From the IMG/VR virus record IMGVR_UViG_3300025168_000401, positions 1 through 30,648 of that record: a DNA stretch of 30,648 nt. The stretch is one strand, 5' to 3'. The stretch is from a virus. The position numbers were made by a program, and so were the translations under genes. Below, piece by piece: positions 14,855 to 25,742 of this stretch; within the stretch, counting starts at the first letter, position 1; each line of letters opens with the position of its first letter. Under the pieces are notes generated by a model. The model was not told where the DNA came from. It was given only the letters and a program-made list of their open reading frames with translations, and searched no databases.

Positions 14855-16300
14855 ATGGCAATTTATAAATTATTTCCGGAAAAAGACGCTACCCTATATA
14901 CTCAAAATACTAATATGAATACAGGGTTAGATGAGATATTAGAAGCATCAACTTATCTATTAGATGATTCAGCACAAACTAGTAGATATTTAATAAAATT
15001 TTCACAAAACGAAATAAACAGTGCATTTACTAGTTATATATCAGGATCACGTATAAGCTATTTAACAACAGATGTTGCATTATCATCTCCTATTACTCAA
15101 AACCCAACAGATTTAGTTAATAGAACTTATTTAAATGTACCCTTTACTAGTTCTACAGGAGCAGGAGTTGGGGCATTTGGAGATATAACAACATCTGGAA
15201 ATACTATATCAAGTATTATAATTACTAATAGGGGAAAAAATTACAAAGCAGGTGATATATTATTAACAACAAATTTATCTCAATCTTTTTCAACTAATGG
15301 TAGAGTTTCTCAAACTACAGGTTCAATAACTTTAAGTAGTGTTGATTTTAAAAAAAGAAAATGGGGAGCTGATTTAAAAAACTATGCTGCTGTAGTTACA
15401 AATTTAAATTCAACATCATACTTAAAGGTTTATCCTGTTTCTCAAAGTTGGGATATGGGAACAGGAAAATTTGGAAATTCACCTGTTACACAAGATGGAT
15501 GTAATTGGGGGGAAAGAAAAACAGGTATTAATTGGACTAATGGAACATTTAATATTAGAACTACAGGATCTTATTCTCAAAATCAAGGTACAACTACTGG
15601 AGGAGGAACATGGTATACTGGATCTTCTACTGCTAAAGTAATAACTTCTTCTCAAACTTTTACGTATGCTGATTCTATAGATTTAGATGTAGATGTAACC
15701 TTTGCTGTAGATGTTTGGTTTAGTCAATCTAATGGGTTAGGTGGAGATATACCTAATGAGGGGTTTATAATAAAACAAACCTCATCAGTTGAATTAATTC
15801 CTTCACAATCAGAAGCATCAACTTTTAAATTTTATTCTGTAGATACTAATACAATTTATCCACCTACATTAGAAATAAAATTTGATGATTTTTTCTATGG
15901 AACATCATCCCAAATGCAAACATTATACCAACCAGAAGCATTTATATCTTCATACAATAATGATGGAGTTTATTACCCACAAAGTGTACAAAGATTTAGA
16001 ATAGCAGCAGTTCCTCAATACCCAGCAAAAATATTCCAAACGGCTTCTGGTTATTTAACTAATTATTATTTACCTAAACAAGCTCAATATGCTATAAAAG
16101 ACTCAGAAACTAATGAATATGTAATAAATTTTGATAGTGAATATACTAAAGTAAGTGCAGATACAACTTCAAGTTATTTTGATATTTACATGGGAGGATT
16201 AGAACCAGAAAGATATTATACTGTTCTATTAAAAACTACTATTAATGGTACTACTAAGGTATTTGATGAAGATATAATGTTTAAAGTAATAAATGGATAA
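14855..16300 (+). CDS. Virion structural protein with DNRLRE-like (jelly-roll) domain
   Basis: The 481-residue protein starts YKLFPEKDATLY..., then RYLIKFSQNEI, the way DNRLRE/CBM96-like beta-sandwich domains begin (ordered 'a D.tl....... g....l.V'). Its pattern resumes at NSTSYLKVYPVSQSWDMGTGKFG, DVDVTFAVDVWF, GDIPNEGFIIK and STFKFYSVDTNTIYPPTLEIKF, the last matching 'f.S.e......P.L.I.y'. An insertion (about residues 80-170) interrupts the first part. The C-terminal ~130 residues are a separate beta-rich domain. It most likely belongs to the baseplate periphery and may bind sugars, but the ligand is not predictable. Its stop overlaps the next start (TAATG). Confidence 0.6.
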   Translation: MAIYKLFPEKDATLYTQNTNMNTGLDEILEASTYLLDDSAQTSRYLIKFSQNEINSAFTSYISGSRISYLTTDVALSSPITQNPTDLVNRTYLNVPFTSSTGAGVGAFGDITTSGNTISSIIITNRGKNYKAGDILLTTNLSQSFSTNGRVSQTTGSITLSSVDFKKRKWGADLKNYAAVVTNLNSTSYLKVYPVSQSWDMGTGKFGNSPVTQDGCNWGERKTGINWTNGTFNIRTTGSYSQNQGTTTGGGTWYTGSSTAKVITSSQTFTYADSIDLDVDVTFAVDVWFSQSNGLGGDIPNEGFIIKQTSSVELIPSQSEASTFKFYSVDTNTIYPPTLEIKFDDFFYGTSSQMQTLYQPEAFISSYNNDGVYYPQSVQRFRIAAVPQYPAKIFQTASGYLTNYYLPKQAQYAIKDSETNEYVINFDSEYTKVSADTTSSYFDIYMGGLEPERYYTVLLKTTINGTTKVFDEDIMFKVING

Positions 16301-16731
16301 TGAAAAAAATAACATTAAAGGCCCAAAGATTTGATAGAGATAAATTTAATGAAACTATAGATACTAGTTTTTCCCAATTAGTAAATACCCCAAATCCTTC
16401 TTTTTTTGATGTAAATTTAGCTGAATTACCTGATTTTTGGTATCTTTATGAAAAATTCTTTTACATTATACCTAAGCTTGGAGCAACAGAATCTCATCAG
16501 TATCTTGCCAAAACTAGTGCTGAGTATGCTGACTTTTCAACTATTAGTGATGAAATACAGGCTTTATTAGATGAAATTGCTGAATTAAGAGCTGAAAATC
16601 TACAGTTAATTAAAGATGCTACTAATTTAGATAACGCAATTGATTCTAATGATGTAGGGTTTAGTGGTACAGGAAGAAGTCAAATAGCAAATACTCCATC
16701 AGTTAGTAATGATGTTTACATAAGAGGATAA
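16300..16731 (+). CDS. Small virion-module protein with coiled coil, 143 aa
   Basis: The N-terminal half is globular with aromatic residues (FDVNLAELPDFWYLYEKFFYIIPKLG), and residues ~82-115 (ISDEIQALLDEIAELRAENLQLIKDATNLDNAI) form a clear heptad coiled coil, followed by a polar tail ending DVYIRG. I do not recognise a family. It is coupled to the gene before it (TAATG) and sits 12 bases before the 2398-residue gene, so it may be an assembly partner or connector for that large protein. The coiled coil suggests trimers or dimers. Confidence 0.6.
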   Translation: MKKITLKAQRFDRDKFNETIDTSFSQLVNTPNPSFFDVNLAELPDFWYLYEKFFYIIPKLGATESHQYLAKTSAEYADFSTISDEIQALLDEIAELRAENLQLIKDATNLDNAIDSNDVGFSGTGRSQIANTPSVSNDVYIRG

Positions 16732-16743
16732 AAATAAATATAA

Positions 16744-19700
16744 ATGGCAATACCAATTTCTTCATCTTTAATACAATTAAATGCTGAAACTTTTTTTCAA
16801 GAAGGATTTGAATTAAGTTTAGATGCTATTGTTCCATCAATAGAATTAACAGGATCCTTTACTGAATTTAAAAGTAAAACTCAATTTTATATATATGATT
16901 ATACTAAAACTATATTATATACAAATTTAGATTATGCAAATGATGGATCATTTTTATTACCTGAATTAGGTACTTCAACTTCAACAGAAACTACTTCTGT
17001 TTACAATCAGTTTGAATTGTCTCCAAATGAAGACATTTACAATCAAGGGTATTCTAATGGTAAATTTTATGCTGTTTATAATTTTATAGACTATGAATTA
17101 GGGTCAGAACTTTTAAATTCTCAACCAACACCTGATAATAGTGATATAGAATTTGAAGATGTTATATCTTATAGGGGTCATCCTTATTTTATTAAAGAAA
17201 TTTCTGGGGATAGGACAGAATTAAGAATTCAAAATAATTTTTTAACACCTCAACAGATAGAAACTTATTATAATGATTTTACAAACAAATTAAGTGCTAG
17301 ACAAGATGTTGATGAGTTTTATTTATCATTTACAGGTAATAGAAATTTTATAGGAATAAATAGTCAATTAGAAACTTCTTCTGAAACTACTACAACTTCA
17401 ATATTAATTAAATTATATCAACCTCTCCCTATAGATTTTGAATTAGAAGAAGAACTTCAAATAATTACAAAAGTAGGAGAAACTCAAGTTTTTGAAGTAG
17501 AATTTAATCCTAATTTAGAGTTTATAGATAATTTACTTTCATTAAAAGGTCCTAATTATAATATAGATATTAAAGATAAAGTTAATAATTCTACTAATTT
17601 TAAATCTTTAAAAGATTTAGTTAATACAAATAGTTCTCAATCTTATTATCAATTTAACTCTTTACAAGATCAAAAAGGTGTATTTTTAACCAAAAATTGG
17701 GGAGATTGGAGTGAATTTGTAAAATTTTCATCTGCTGAACAAAGATTAAATAATTTTTATGATAAGATGGTTTTAATTGAAGATTATGAGGCAGAATTGT
17801 CAAATCTTGAAACTATAACAGGAGCATCAAATGCTACCTTAAATTATTCTTCTAGTTATAATTCTGTTAGCAATAATATTAATAAAATTATTAGTAAATT
17901 TGATAGTTATGAATATTTTTTATATTACGTAACAGGATCTGAATCATGGCCTAAATATACATCAACATATCCTTACACAAACTATTCTGTAACAAGTTCA
18001 GCAGTATTAAATTGGTTTGGAAGTACAGATGAAGATAATACTTATTTTAATACAGGAAAGAATCAAATATATTCAGCTTCTAGATATGATGAAAATAATC
18101 AAGATTATTTATATTATTTAATACCTCCATATATTACTGACAATAGTAGTAATAACCAATATGTTAAGTTTGTAAACATGACAGGTCAAAGTTTTGATGA
18201 AATGTATCTTTATACTGAAGCTGTTGAGCAAGTTAGAAATACAAATTCAGGCTTAACAGGATCAGTTTTACCTTTAGGTATGGCTGATGATGTAATAGAA
18301 TCTTTAGGATTTGAAACATATGGTAATGACTTTAATTCTATAGGGTTTAATGTTAATGGGATAGGAGTATTTCCTGCAACAGGATCAGGTTTAGAATATA
18401 TTGATCGTTACATAGATATAGCTTCTGGCTCAGTTATAAATTATTATGATCAAGAACAATCTACTTTAGGATATGTTATAGCATTATCAGATCCTTCTTT
18501 TCCTTACCCTTTAGATAATGCAGCTCAAGAAATTTATAAAAGAATTTTCCATAATATGGTTTCTTTAGTAAAAAGAAAAGGAACTGTTACTGGATTAAGA
18601 CAATTAATTAATATATGGGGAGTTCCTAATACAATGCTTCGTATAAGTGAATTTGGGGGTAAAAATAAGGATGATAAAAATGATTATGATTTATGGATGA
18701 ATCGTTATAGTAATGCTTTAACTACTTATGATTATAAAAAAGGAGCATTATCACCTAGTGGATCAATAAGAATTCCATGGACACCCTTAACAGGTAATTA
18801 TTATGAAACAGCAGCTGTTCCTGATATAGCTGTTCCTGATTGCATTCAATTTAGATTTAAAGCAGCAGAACCTATAACAGCAACATCTAATTTTTCTCAA
18901 TCTTTATTAGTAAAAAATAGTCAAAATAGTGGTGGTTTCTCCGATTTTGGTATCACATTACACTACTCAGGATCACAATCAGGATCATATTCAGGATCTG
19001 TTTTACCAACAACTAGCCAATATGGAAGTTTATCTTTTAGAATATCCGCATCAGGTGCTGGTGGGTATAGAGAATCAACTCCTATATCATTACCATTTTT
19101 TAATGATGATTGGTGGTCTGTACAACTACAAAGAAAAACCCACATATCAGCATCAAATCAAGATAATACAGATAATGAGTTTGAATTAAGAGTAGCAAAT
19201 AATATATATGATGGTTATGATGGTAATCAAATAGGATTTCAAGGAGTATCAACACTTACAACCGTTGGAAATAATGGGGTTAATATAGCATGGAATAGAT
19301 TTGCTAATGATGCAGCCCTTCCTGCAGTAAGAGGTGTTATGTTAGGGGGATATATGTCTGCAACTGCTGACTATAATAAATTAATAGGACCAACATCAAT
19401 TGGAGTTGGTAGTACAGCTGGTATAGGTTTAGGTGATTCATTTTCAGGATCATTTCAAGAATTTAGATATTATAGAAGAGCATTATCATCATCTCAATTT
19501 AATGATTATGTAATGAATCCTGAATCCATTCAGGGTCATGAAGATTCAAATACTGGAGAGGGTAGTTCTTATGATTTATTATCTTTTAGACTACCTTTAG
19601 GAAATGAATTAGAATATACTGATGTTACAGGTTCTGCAGGGGTTAATTTAGCTGCAGTTGAGGATGGAGGGTCTATAAGTATTTTTAAATTTGGGGGAAC

Positions 19701-22700
19701 ACCTGATATAATTAACTTTCCATCATTTGGGGGAAGTGCTTTAGGATCATTACATCCTTCTTTAGTTAATAAAAAAGGAACATTATATACTTCATCATTT
19801 CTTTACATGACTGGTTATAATACTGGAAGTGGTTATACTATTGCTTACGCAGGAAGTGATGGTACATATACAACATCATTAACATCATCATACTTAGAAC
19901 CTAATACCCAAATAAATTACATGGACCAGCCAGCAGCTGGTATTAGAAACAGAATTAAAAATAAAATTCAAGTAATTGATGGTAATGAGTATGGTACTAC
20001 ACTGTCTCCTTTTAGAAGTATACAACAAGAATTTGAACAAAGTGCTAGTTATACAGAAGATTTAAATTCATTAGAAGTTGGATTTTCATTCCAAAATGAA
20101 ATAAATGATGACATAATTGCTACGTTTGGACATGGAGTAGTTTCTGATGCAATAGCAGACCCAAGATTTATATCAGAAAGCTCAGATAGATATCCTGAAT
20201 TAACTCGTATAGCAAATGATTACTTTAAAAAATATCAAGGTATTACTATTAATGATCCTAGATATACAGGATTACCTACTATAATAGAAAAAGAATATGA
20301 TTATAATAGATTAATAAAATTTTATGAAACCTCATTATTTAAGGCAATTAAAAATTATGTTCCTGCTCGTACTAGTTTAAGTACGGGAATTATCGTAAAA
20401 CAACATCTATTAGAACGAAATAAAACCGATGCAGTGATTGGTATGCATACACAAACTCCTGTAGCTAAGACGCCTGAAACCGGCTCTAATAGCTTTGGAG
20501 CTACTACTCAAACAGGATTTAATAGTATAATGTCGCAACAAAATCTTCTAATTACTTCAAGTATAGGAATGTATTCCTTAACAGGAAGTGCAGGAGGAAG
20601 TATTAATAAATATAATACACCAACTTCATCTTATACAGCATTTACTCAATCATATAATGTTTTAGATCCCTTTACTGGAGACACAGTTATAGTAAATACT
20701 CAAGAAGAATTTTATAATGGTGAGTATAGTGGTAGTAATGTACCAATGATTCCTGCTCAATATAATCCCTATAGAATATTCGCTGATGGAAATGATCAAA
20801 CACCAGACATATTTCCATCACCACCTTCTGTAAATTATTCCGCTGGTGGTGGAGTAAATCTACTTGGGGGTGGAGGTTCAGGTGATTTTGATAACATAAT
20901 TGCAGGAACTAACGCTATTACTTTTGATGTAGATAGTGCTTTAACTGTAGGTAGCTATTATTATACAGGTTCTTTTCAAAATTTAGTCCCGGGTCAACTA
21001 TATAATTTTTCAGCAAATGTAAATATTGTTGGTACCTTAGGTTCGGGTACAGTTACTTTCTTTCCTGCTCTTACACTGGGTGCTTATTCATTTTTTACTC
21101 CAAATTTTGCTTTTATAGCCCTAGATGTAAATGGAGCATCAACAGCAACAAATACTGGTGTTGCGTCTAGTGCATATACTTTTGATTTTATACCAACCAA
21201 TATAGCAGCAGGTACTGTTTATCAACCATCAGGAGAAGGTTTTGATAATGGGGGGTGGGGATTTGCATCATCTGGTGTTACTGGAAATTGTTCTATAGTC
21301 ATTACAAATGTTGTAATAACCCCTATAGGTGAATTAGGTCCTAAACATTTTTACGAAAGAGATGCTTTTACTATAGTACCATCAGCAAGTCAACTATTCC
21401 AAGCTTCTCCATATAATCCTCTTCTTAATAATATAAGTAGTAGTAGAAAAAACTCATTTTTATTTGACCAAGATTTTGATCCTGTATCACCTGGTTTTGA
21501 ATTAAAAGAAGGAATTCCAAATGATTATGCCTTAACTATTTCAGCTTCACAATTAGGGTGGGAAGGAACGGCTACCAATGAAAATTTATTAGAATACTCA
21601 GAGGTACCTGATAGTAATTATACTACAAAAGCAATAATAAACCCAAGATATATAGGATGTTTATTAGAAAGTGCAGATTATAATTTTTACACAGGAATAC
21701 CTTCTGAAAGTTTAGCAATTGGAAGATCTACAGATACAGGAATTACAGGATTAGCAAATCCACCATTTTTACTTACTCAAAATAAAGTTCAATACATTAA
21801 TGGTGAAACTGGTAGTTGGGTTGGAGATACTTCATTTGGTAAAAATGCAGTAATTAATAGAAATCCTATTAATATTGCTCATTTTAAATCTTCTTTAGAA
21901 AGTAAAGAATATTTTGGTACTACTACTTTTAATATAGATCAATTAATTCAAATTCCTTTTGAAGAAATATTAAGTGAACAATCTCCAATTATCACTTCAT
22001 CTTTAATAAATGGTAGTAATGAAAATTTAATAGCAATGTCTTCTACTTTTATGCCTGGAAGAGAAGCAACAATTATTTACAACCAATCAAATAAAACCTT
22101 TAATAATGTAGGGGGTACTATACTTAGTTATACAAATTTAGGTGTAGGAGCTAGAGAAATTAATGCTGGGGGAATTAATTTTATAGCATACCATTCTAAT
22201 CAAGTAAATTTAGATAATATATCACCTATTCAATATTATACTTTACCAATTTGGTACGATTATGATGTTGCTAAAGATTTTTTTAATGCATCAGATCTTC
22301 AAACAGTTAATAATCCAAATATAGAAATTACTCCTATGTCTCAATCACTTCTTTTAAGTGCTTCTTATATGGGATTTGGAGTTAATTATACTGCATATAC
22401 AATATCTCAATCATCTGTACTTAATGCTTCTAATATCAATAAGGTTTACTCATCAGGTAGTGTTATTTATTCTCCTTCTACACAAGAATTTTATAGTGAA
22501 TCCCCACAACCAATTTTATTATATACATCGAGTTTATTAGATGAAAATGGAAAATCACAAGGTATATTAAATTTAAGAGGCCCTAACCCAGGACAATTAC
22601 CTAGTTCTGTTTTTAATGACGCTTTAACTGCAGCTGGCGTAAATACCTATTCTATAAATGGGCCTTCATTAATGATGTTTAATTCCTGGAATAAATTAAT

Positions 22701-23940
22701 ACGTTTAGGAGATATATATCCTTTAGGTTCATCAACTACAACTAGTAGTGTATCTATTAGTAGAATGGGAGCTAGTGGTAATAGGGGAGCGTTTATAAAT
22801 CCTATAATAGCAAGCAGTGGAGATTTATTAGGTAGTGATGGGGGTACATTTCCCAATCCTCGAAATGGTTCTTTACCTTTATTAAGTTCAAATGAAAAAG
22901 AAAACCCAAATAATTATTATAGATGGAATATATCGGGATCATTATTACCTGAATATAGAGTAACAAATAATCAAATTTTGGATATTGAAGTAGGAGATGA
23001 AATAAGGGTCTCATATTCATATTTTGTAGATCCCTCTAATCCTAGTATTTTAGGAAAACAAGATCAGGATTTTACAGTTTTAGGATATAATATGATGCCT
23101 CCCAATATATGGACTACAAATTCAAATTTTAAAGCTAGTTCTACTGTTAAGTTTGAAATACAATCTACTATAGTTGAAGCATATAATACTAATATAACAC
23201 CTACAAGGGTTACATCACAAGGACCTCTTCCAGCAGATGGTTATTTTAGCTTTACAGAATTATGGAAAAGATATAGATCAGCTTTTAATAATAATGTAAC
23301 CTTTAACTTTTCATCTGTTGATGAAGATGAAGATTATATGTATACTAGTGGTTCCATTACAGCACTTAATACTCATTCTGTTGTAGATGGAACTGGAATA
23401 ATTGGAATAACAGCATCATTGTTTAATAGAACTAATGTAACCAATTTAGCACCCGCTGATGTTTGTTGGAATATGTCTACTAATTACATATTAAATTTGA
23501 GTTCTAGTATAAAGACTAATGAACTTTCATCTGATTCTACTGGATCTGTATTATATAATTCATGTTCACTATCACCTATGTTAATTTCAAATCAGGACCA
23601 AACCTCTAAAACATCATTTGCCCCTCTAGATCCTGGATTTTTATTTGATAGACTAGTAGTAACTCCTAACCCAAATGATTTAGAAAATAAAATACCAGAA
23701 GGAAAAATATATGCTATGACTTTAAGGAAAAGAGTAGAAGCAGATGATAGAGTTATATTAAATGCAAACCAACCATCAGGATCAGCAGGTGCTTTAACGT
23801 TATCTGGTGATGGTTATTTAATACCTAATGATATAACTGAAGTACAGCAAAGAAATGTTCAAAAAATAATTAATAAATTAAAATCTGAAAATGTATTTAC
23901 ACAAGACAGTCCTGACAGTTTAGGAGGTTCGAATGCTTAA
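16744..23940 (+). CDS. Giant virion structural protein, 2398 aa, with LamG-like domain
   Basis: The largest gene here takes nearly a quarter of the window. The N-terminal ~670 residues include FSSAEQRLNNFYDKMVLIEDYE, a coiled-coil-like stretch, and FDSYEYFLYYVTGSESWPK, as in large structural proteins of T4-like marine phages in my memory. Residues ~690-950 look like a LamG/concanavalin-type lectin sandwich (CIQFRFKAAE..., DDWWSVQLQRKTH..., GSFQEFRYYRRALS). A Gly-rich hinge (about 1364-1384) leads to a beta-sandwich-like segment (~1385-1529). The remainder is Ser/Thr/Asn-rich beta sequence. A baseplate wedge or peripheral adhesin (gp7/gp10-like position) is inferred from gene order. No signal peptide or catalytic motif is seen. 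Confidence 0.75.
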   Translation: MAIPISSSLIQLNAETFFQEGFELSLDAIVPSIELTGSFTEFKSKTQFYIYDYTKTILYTNLDYANDGSFLLPELGTSTSTETTSVYNQFELSPNEDIYNQGYSNGKFYAVYNFIDYELGSELLNSQPTPDNSDIEFEDVISYRGHPYFIKEISGDRTELRIQNNFLTPQQIETYYNDFTNKLSARQDVDEFYLSFTGNRNFIGINSQLETSSETTTTSILIKLYQPLPIDFELEEELQIITKVGETQVFEVEFNPNLEFIDNLLSLKGPNYNIDIKDKVNNSTNFKSLKDLVNTNSSQSYYQFNSLQDQKGVFLTKNWGDWSEFVKFSSAEQRLNNFYDKMVLIEDYEAELSNLETITGASNATLNYSSSYNSVSNNINKIISKFDSYEYFLYYVTGSESWPKYTSTYPYTNYSVTSSAVLNWFGSTDEDNTYFNTGKNQIYSASRYDENNQDYLYYLIPPYITDNSSNNQYVKFVNMTGQSFDEMYLYTEAVEQVRNTNSGLTGSVLPLGMADDVIESLGFETYGNDFNSIGFNVNGIGVFPATGSGLEYIDRYIDIASGSVINYYDQEQSTLGYVIALSDPSFPYPLDNAAQEIYKRIFHNMVSLVKRKGTVTGLRQLINIWGVPNTMLRISEFGGKNKDDKNDYDLWMNRYSNALTTYDYKKGALSPSGSIRIPWTPLTGNYYETAAVPDIAVPDCIQFRFKAAEPITATSNFSQSLLVKNSQNSGGFSDFGITLHYSGSQSGSYSGSVLPTTSQYGSLSFRISASGAGGYRESTPISLPFFNDDWWSVQLQRKTHISASNQDNTDNEFELRVANNIYDGYDGNQIGFQGVSTLTTVGNNGVNIAWNRFANDAALPAVRGVMLGGYMSATADYNKLIGPTSIGVGSTAGIGLGDSFSGSFQEFRYYRRALSSSQFNDYVMNPESIQGHEDSNTGEGSSYDLLSFRLPLGNELEYTDVTGSAGVNLAAVEDGGSISIFKFGGTPDIINFPSFGGSALGSLHPSLVNKKGTLYTSSFLYMTGYNTGSGYTIAYAGSDGTYTTSLTSSYLEPNTQINYMDQPAAGIRNRIKNKIQVIDGNEYGTTLSPFRSIQQEFEQSASYTEDLNSLEVGFSFQNEINDDIIATFGHGVVSDAIADPRFISESSDRYPELTRIANDYFKKYQGITINDPRYTGLPTIIEKEYDYNRLIKFYETSLFKAIKNYVPARTSLSTGIIVKQHLLERNKTDAVIGMHTQTPVAKTPETGSNSFGATTQTGFNSIMSQQNLLITSSIGMYSLTGSAGGSINKYNTPTSSYTAFTQSYNVLDPFTGDTVIVNTQEEFYNGEYSGSNVPMIPAQYNPYRIFADGNDQTPDIFPSPPSVNYSAGGGVNLLGGGGSGDFDNIIAGTNAITFDVDSALTVGSYYYTGSFQNLVPGQLYNFSANVNIVGTLGSGTVTFFPALTLGAYSFFTPNFAFIALDVNGASTATNTGVASSAYTFDFIPTNIAAGTVYQPSGEGFDNGGWGFASSGVTGNCSIVITNVVITPIGELGPKHFYERDAFTIVPSASQLFQASPYNPLLNNISSSRKNSFLFDQDFDPVSPGFELKEGIPNDYALTISASQLGWEGTATNENLLEYSEVPDSNYTTKAIINPRYIGCLLESADYNFYTGIPSESLAIGRSTDTGITGLANPPFLLTQNKVQYINGETGSWVGDTSFGKNAVINRNPINIAHFKSSLESKEYFGTTTFNIDQLIQIPFEEILSEQSPIITSSLINGSNENLIAMSSTFMPGREATIIYNQSNKTFNNVGGTILSYTNLGVGAREINAGGINFIAYHSNQVNLDNISPIQYYTLPIWYDYDVAKDFFNASDLQTVNNPNIEITPMSQSLLLSASYMGFGVNYTAYTISQSSVLNASNINKVYSSGSVIYSPSTQEFYSESPQPILLYTSSLLDENGKSQGILNLRGPNPGQLPSSVFNDALTAAGVNTYSINGPSLMMFNSWNKLIRLGDIYPLGSSTTTSSVSISRMGASGNRGAFINPIIASSGDLLGSDGGTFPNPRNGSLPLLSSNEKENPNNYYRWNISGSLLPEYRVTNNQILDIEVGDEIRVSYSYFVDPSNPSILGKQDQDFTVLGYNMMPPNIWTTNSNFKASSTVKFEIQSTIVEAYNTNITPTRVTSQGPLPADGYFSFTELWKRYRSAFNNNVTFNFSSVDEDEDYMYTSGSITALNTHSVVDGTGIIGITASLFNRTNVTNLAPADVCWNMSTNYILNLSSSIKTNELSSDSTGSVLYNSCSLSPMLISNQDQTSKTSFAPLDPGFLFDRLVVTPNPNDLENKIPEGKIYAMTLRKRVEADDRVILNANQPSGSAGALTLSGDGYLIPNDITEVQQRNVQKIINKLKSENVFTQDSPDSLGGSNA

Positions 23941-23971
23941 TATAATTTGGATTAGAAACAAAAAATACATA

Positions 23972-23981
23972 TATTTATAAT
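23972..23981 (+). promoter_or_regulatory. Candidate late promoter, TATTTATAAT
   Basis: An exact motif copy in the 57-base gap after the giant gene, ending 16 bases before ATG 23998. The downstream bases AAAATACTAATAAAAA are A-rich as before other starts. Confidence 0.45.
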
Positions 23982-23997
23982 AAAATACTAATAAAAA

Positions 23998-24648
23998 ATG
24001 GGATATTTAAATAATCAAGTAGTAACAGTAGATGCTATTTTAACAAAAAAAGGAAGAGAATTATTAGCTCAAGGCGGTAATGCTTTTAATATAACACAAT
24101 TTTCATTAGCAGATGATGAAGTAGATTATTCTTTATATAATCCAAACCACCCCTCAGGATCGGCTTATTATGGGGAAGCAATTGAAAATATGCCTGTATT
24201 AGAGGCATTTCCTAATGAATTACAAACGATGAAGTATAAATTAGTTACTTTACCTCGTTCAACTGCAGTTATGCCTACTATTCAAGCACCATCAATAATA
24301 CAAATGGTAACAGGAGATACTTTAGCACCATCATTTACACCACAAACCCAAACATTTACAGGTGTAGAGTCAGAAGCAGATGGTTATACTGTAACTATGT
24401 CAAATATTACTTATGCTAATATTACAGGTGGGGGAGCTAATTCAAATGAATTATTAAATCAACAAACAACTTTAGGTACTAATGTTTCTAAAACAGTAAC
24501 AGGAACTAATTTTACAATTACTTCTACATCAATTAATATATTTGGTTCTTTAGATGTATTATATGCAACCTTAACAGTTGTAGGTAGAAGCACAGGAGCA
24601 AGATTACAAATTCCATTTGAGTTAAGAAAATCAGCAGGAATGCAATAA
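23998..24648 (+). CDS. Virion structural protein, 216 aa
   Basis: The start MGYLNNQVVTVDAILTKKGRELLAQG, then FNITQFSLADDEVDYSLYNPNHPSGS, then YYGEAIENMPVLEAFP, looks like a structural protein I remember in T4-like marine phages next to giant adhesin genes. The N-terminal third is mixed alpha/beta; the C-terminal part is a beta-sandwich-like segment (GYTVTMSNITYANITGGG..., TSTSINIFGSLDVLYATLTVVGR). A tail-fibre base or adaptor role is an inference from position. It begins a new group with its own TATTTATAAT motif and is followed 20 bases later by the 357-aa gene. Confidence 0.65.
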   Translation: MGYLNNQVVTVDAILTKKGRELLAQGGNAFNITQFSLADDEVDYSLYNPNHPSGSAYYGEAIENMPVLEAFPNELQTMKYKLVTLPRSTAVMPTIQAPSIIQMVTGDTLAPSFTPQTQTFTGVESEADGYTVTMSNITYANITGGGANSNELLNQQTTLGTNVSKTVTGTNFTITSTSINIFGSLDVLYATLTVVGRSTGARLQIPFELRKSAGMQ

Positions 24649-24668
24649 AAATTTAAAATAAAAAAAAC

Positions 24669-25742
24669 ATGGCTAACGGAGCTTTTACAACATTTGGTGC
24701 AGGTGACATAATTAATAGTATAGATTCTACAACAGGAACTTTATGGAGTGGAAATGAACCTCGATTAACTGAGGCCTATACTTCATCAGTACAAAACTCA
24801 TCTAATTCAGGACAATATTATATTCATGTCTACCAAACAGCATCTACAGAGACTACAGCAGCAGTTCAATTTGATATAGCTTATGGTGATGAAGTAGGTA
24901 GTGGTAGTTTACTTTATAATTCTTTAGTTCCTGGTAAATCACCTTCATCTACTATATTTGGTCAATATCAAAATATAGCTTTAGGAGATGATACAGAACC
25001 TTTTATATTTGGAAATTATTCATCATCATACTTTTATGCTTTATCATTTGAAAGAGCAAGATACAAAGAATCATTAGCATTAGGTACAATGGCTTTATCT
25101 TTATCAGGATCATCAGGTGGTACTGGAGCAGGAGCAGGTGTAACCTTAAGCTTAACAGATAATAGTAGTATAAGTACTGGTAATGTTTTTGGAAATGCCG
25201 GAAGAGTTTATCAAGTAGTTTCAGGATCAGAAGGAACAGTTTATACAGGTTTAAATGCTAATGGTTATACACCAGCTTCAGGATCATATGGTTTATTTTT
25301 ACCAGATGTAGGATTAATACTATTAAATGCAGCAGCATTAGATGGCGATCAACCTTTTGGAACTGATGGAGGTATTAGTTTAGGTACAGCACGAAACTCA
25401 AATCAAAATGATGCTAATATGTCTAAACTGTATGGAGCTATATCTCAAAGTGTATTTGCTGGAAATACTTTTAGATTAAATTCTCAAGAAACATTAGCAT
25501 CTGATTTTTATTTTGTAAGAGCTCAAAATGCAGATTTTAATTATTCTTCAAATCCATCATTTGTTTCAGGTTCAACAGGACAATTATTATGGCCTCAAAT
25601 GCAAAATAATCCACAAACATTTATTACAAGTGTAGGTTTATACAATGAGTCAAATGAATTGTGTGCTATAGCAAAATTAAGCAGACCATTAGCTAAAGAT
25701 TTTACAAAAGAACTACTTGTTAGAGTTAAATTAGATTATTAA
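24669..25742 (+). CDS. Virion structural protein, 357 aa, paralog of the next gene by its C-terminus
   Basis: The product is Gly/Ser/Ala-rich and beta-structured. Its last ~70 residues (from FNYSSNPSFVSGS, via FITSVGLYNESNELCAIAKLSRPLAKD, to ELLVRVKLDY) share a pattern with the end of the following gene. The middle contains GSSGGTGAGAGVTLSLTDNSS-type low-complexity sequence and YGLFLPDVGLILLNAAALDG. The N-terminus (FTTFGAGDIINS) has a counterpart (FTTKDIVITPF) in the next protein. A virion surface or fibre protein is most likely. No catalytic motif is visible. The start has an A-rich leader (aaataaaaaaaac). Confidence 0.65.
   Translation: MANGAFTTFGAGDIINSIDSTTGTLWSGNEPRLTEAYTSSVQNSSNSGQYYIHVYQTASTETTAAVQFDIAYGDEVGSGSLLYNSLVPGKSPSSTIFGQYQNIALGDDTEPFIFGNYSSSYFYALSFERARYKESLALGTMALSLSGSSGGTGAGAGVTLSLTDNSSISTGNVFGNAGRVYQVVSGSEGTVYTGLNANGYTPASGSYGLFLPDVGLILLNAAALDGDQPFGTDGGISLGTARNSNQNDANMSKLYGAISQSVFAGNTFRLNSQETLASDFYFVRAQNADFNYSSNPSFVSGSTGQLLWPQMQNNPQTFITSVGLYNESNELCAIAKLSRPLAKDFTKELLVRVKLDY

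Noticed and set aside
23921-23940. GGTTCGAATGC as a tRNA T-arm
   Set aside because: It encodes the last codons of the giant gene and has no complementary stem on either side.
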